DNA from: Micromonospora pisi
Lineage (GTDB): Bacteria > Actinomycetota > Actinomycetes > Mycobacteriales > Micromonosporaceae
Length of the DNA: 64,000 nucleotides
Assembly: GCF_003633685.1 (NCBI RefSeq)
Contig: NZ_RBKT01000001.1
Span: 1,488,001-1,552,000 of the forward strand
Direction: 5' to 3'
Positions 62,914 through 64,000 of the stretch are shown here, piece after piece. The notes under the pieces are model-generated. The model was not told where the DNA came from. It searched no databases and saw nothing but the letters and a program-made list of their open reading frames with translations. How positions within the stretch are numbered: the stretch's first letter is position 1; each line of letters begins with the position of its first letter. The position numbers and the translations under genes were made by a program.

Positions 62914-63258
62914 ATGCCACCCCACCATCCCCACACCCCCGCGACGGTCCGGCACGTACCCCTCCTCTCCGACGACGGACACCGCTTCCTCAACAGCGAC
63001 CTCACCGCCGCCGACTACCTCGAAACCGCCCGACGCGCCGCCATCGAACAAACCCGCCGAGAAATCGCACCCCACCTCCGACGAGCCACCCTCACCTCCC
63101 TCATCACCTCCCTCACCACCGTCGCCATCTTCTGGACCGGCGGCGCCGCACTCCTCATCGCCCACCACGCCACCCACGCCATCACCGCACTCAGCACAGG
63201 AACCATCGCCGCAATCCTCGGACTACTCGCCCGACACCGACTCAACCGAGAATCCTGA
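62914..63258 (+). CDS. small membrane protein, unknown
   Basis: A 114-residue protein starting at ATG 62914. The N-terminal half is polar (LSDDGHRFLNSDLTAADYLETARRAAIEQTRREI) and probably helical in the cytoplasm. Two membrane segments follow (LITSLTTVAIFWTGGAALLIAHH and AITALSTGTIAAILGLLA), ending in a basic tail. No family is recognised. It lies just after the GAF membrane protein and is probably made with it. The codon use of both is heavily C-ending, like the neighbouring genes. Confidence 0.6.
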   Translation: MPPHHPHTPATVRHVPLLSDDGHRFLNSDLTAADYLETARRAAIEQTRREIAPHLRRATLTSLITSLTTVAIFWTGGAALLIAHHATHAITALSTGTIAAILGLLARHRLNRES

Positions 63259-63352
63259 ACCCACCAGATACCCCCACCGAGACCAACCATCGGACTCGCC
63301 CGCCAACGGATGAATCAACGCACGATGAAGATTCGAACCAGGTCGCCTCTGG

Positions 63353-63560
63353 TTGGGGTCTGAGGATCCAACGCCTCGACCGCGACTTCCGGGAATACTT
63401 CGCCCGGTTCAAGGAACTGTTCGAGGTCCTGCTGGGCCGGCTCGAGGGACAGTATGTCCGCGTCTTCGACCGACTCGACGTGCTCCTCGGCAGCAAGCCG
63501 ACCGCCGCGTTGGCCGAGGAACTGCGGCAGCGGCTCGGGCTGACCGTCGCCATCCGGGTC
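63353..63560 (+). other. unrecognised coding fragment, Leu/Arg-rich helical
   Basis: The plus strand reads a strongly helical segment, DRDFREYFARFKELFEVLLG followed by a run rich in Leu, Arg, Glu and Ala ending near LRQRLGLTVAI, in one frame. It has no start codon of its own close by and ends where the broken amidohydrolase begins. It looks like part of a real protein, perhaps a coiled coil or mobile-element protein, joined to foreign DNA. I cannot name the family. Confidence 0.35.
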
Positions 63561-63565
63561 CTCGC

Positions 63566-64000
63566 AGGTGCCGGCATGCAGGCAGACCGGCCAGTCCGAG
63601 CCGAACATGGGCGGTCCGGTCCGAACCAACCCACGACGTGGTCGACAAACGGGCGCAGGTCGTCCGGCGTCCAGGAGGCCCAGTCCGCCTCGGTGGCCAT
63701 GTCGGATAGCTTGACCGACACATTCAACTCGGCCGCGAGCGCGGGCATGCGCTGCATCCACGGATCGTCCTGGCCGTCGACAATGCGTGGTTCCGCGATG
63801 TGATCGAGGACGAAGTGCAGCTCGGGGAATCGTCGGACCGTGTCGGTTGCCGCTGGCAGCTCCTGGGCCCGAACCAGGAGGTCGTAGGTGAGACCGCGGC
63901 GCTGTGCGGCGGCGAGGCCGCGCCACACGTCGTCGCGACCGAGCCAGTCCGAGTCCGGTTCGTCGTGTACCTGGAGCCGGATGCCAACCAGCCAGCGACC
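63566..64000 (-). pseudogene. amidohydrolase (amidohydrolase_2 family), frameshifted, truncated and running off the right edge
   Basis: On the minus strand the protein enters from beyond the window (RWLVGIRLQVHDEPDSDW). It continues to a metal-dependent hydrolase core: FPELHFVLDHIAEP, followed by NVSVKLSDMATEADWASW. The frame then shifts near 63605-63615, and the next motif FGSDWPVC (metal-binding Asp) appears in another frame. After LHAG the similarity ends abruptly near 63566. The C-terminal part and probably the last metal site are lost. Related enzymes hydrolyse lactones or amides such as fuconolactone. The gene is not functional in this form. Confidence 0.7.

Noticed and set aside
1-64000. 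CRISPR arrays, rRNA genes and intact insertion sequences
   Set aside because: No regularly spaced repeats of CRISPR length, no rRNA sequence and no transposase with recognisable motifs were seen.

Overview
The window is high-GC actinobacterial DNA with GTG starts and ATGA-type gene overlaps. Gene content and a fragment matching actinobacterial initiator tRNA suggest the Micromonosporaceae, but this is inferred from gene style and no rRNA is present to confirm it. Most of the window, roughly 8.9 to 61.2 kb, is an enediyne biosynthetic gene cluster.

Left flank (1-8.8 kb). This holds a secreted phosphoinositide phospholipase C, a 48-nt fragment of an initiator tRNA that looks like an attachment site, a frameshifted DUF5954 gene, a DUF1330 protein, a flavin oxidoreductase, a nitroreductase, a YbdK-type carboxylate-amine ligase and an M20 peptidase. 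These look like ordinary accessory genes.

Cluster, left part (8.9-23.9 kb). A minus-strand operon carries UnbV, UnbU and two paralogous membrane proteins. Next comes a regulator/SDR operon (AraC, SDR, MerR). A plus-strand tailoring operon follows, with an acyl-CoA-dehydrogenase-fold hydroxylase, a 38-codon small ORF and an FAD monooxygenase. An epoxide hydrolase ends this part.

Cluster, middle (24-43.8 kb). A five-gene minus operon encodes two secreted proteins, a glycosyltransferase, a sugar aminotransferase and a sugar N-methyltransferase. Opposite it lies a sugar C-methyltransferase. Then come a DHA2 exporter, an FMN reductase, a large SARP/AfsR-type regulator preceded by 11-bp-periodic heptamer repeats, a nucleotidyl sugar synthase, a SgcJ-like protein, a second exporter and the first of two CPYC-motif proteins. 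The sugar genes match the C-1027 amino-sugar set (SgcA1, A3, A4, A5, A6) in function. No 4,6-dehydratase is visible.

Cluster, core (43.9-61.2 kb). A DUF5987/GMC oxidoreductase pair faces a long plus operon: CPYC protein, membrane protein, CopC-like protein, two DUF1702 (UnbL-type) proteins, the iterative enediyne PKS, its hotdog thioesterase, a flavin reductase and a P450. A decayed AraC gene and a second MerR gene follow, mirroring the AraC/MerR set at 15-18 kb.

Right flank (61.2-64 kb). There is a GAF-domain membrane protein, a small membrane protein, an unrecognised fragment and a broken amidohydrolase running off the edge.

Together the genes predict an enediyne of the nine-membered type (PKSE, thioesterase, UnbL/V/U, E6-E10-like oxidoreductases, epoxide hydrolase, SgcJ) bearing one C-methylated, probably N,N-dimethylated amino sugar. 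No homologue of the known apoproteins is visible. Instead, two unusual secreted proteins sit in the glycosylation operon: a four-cysteine protein, and a subtilisin-family protein that has lost its catalytic domain. These are the most interesting unexplained parts.
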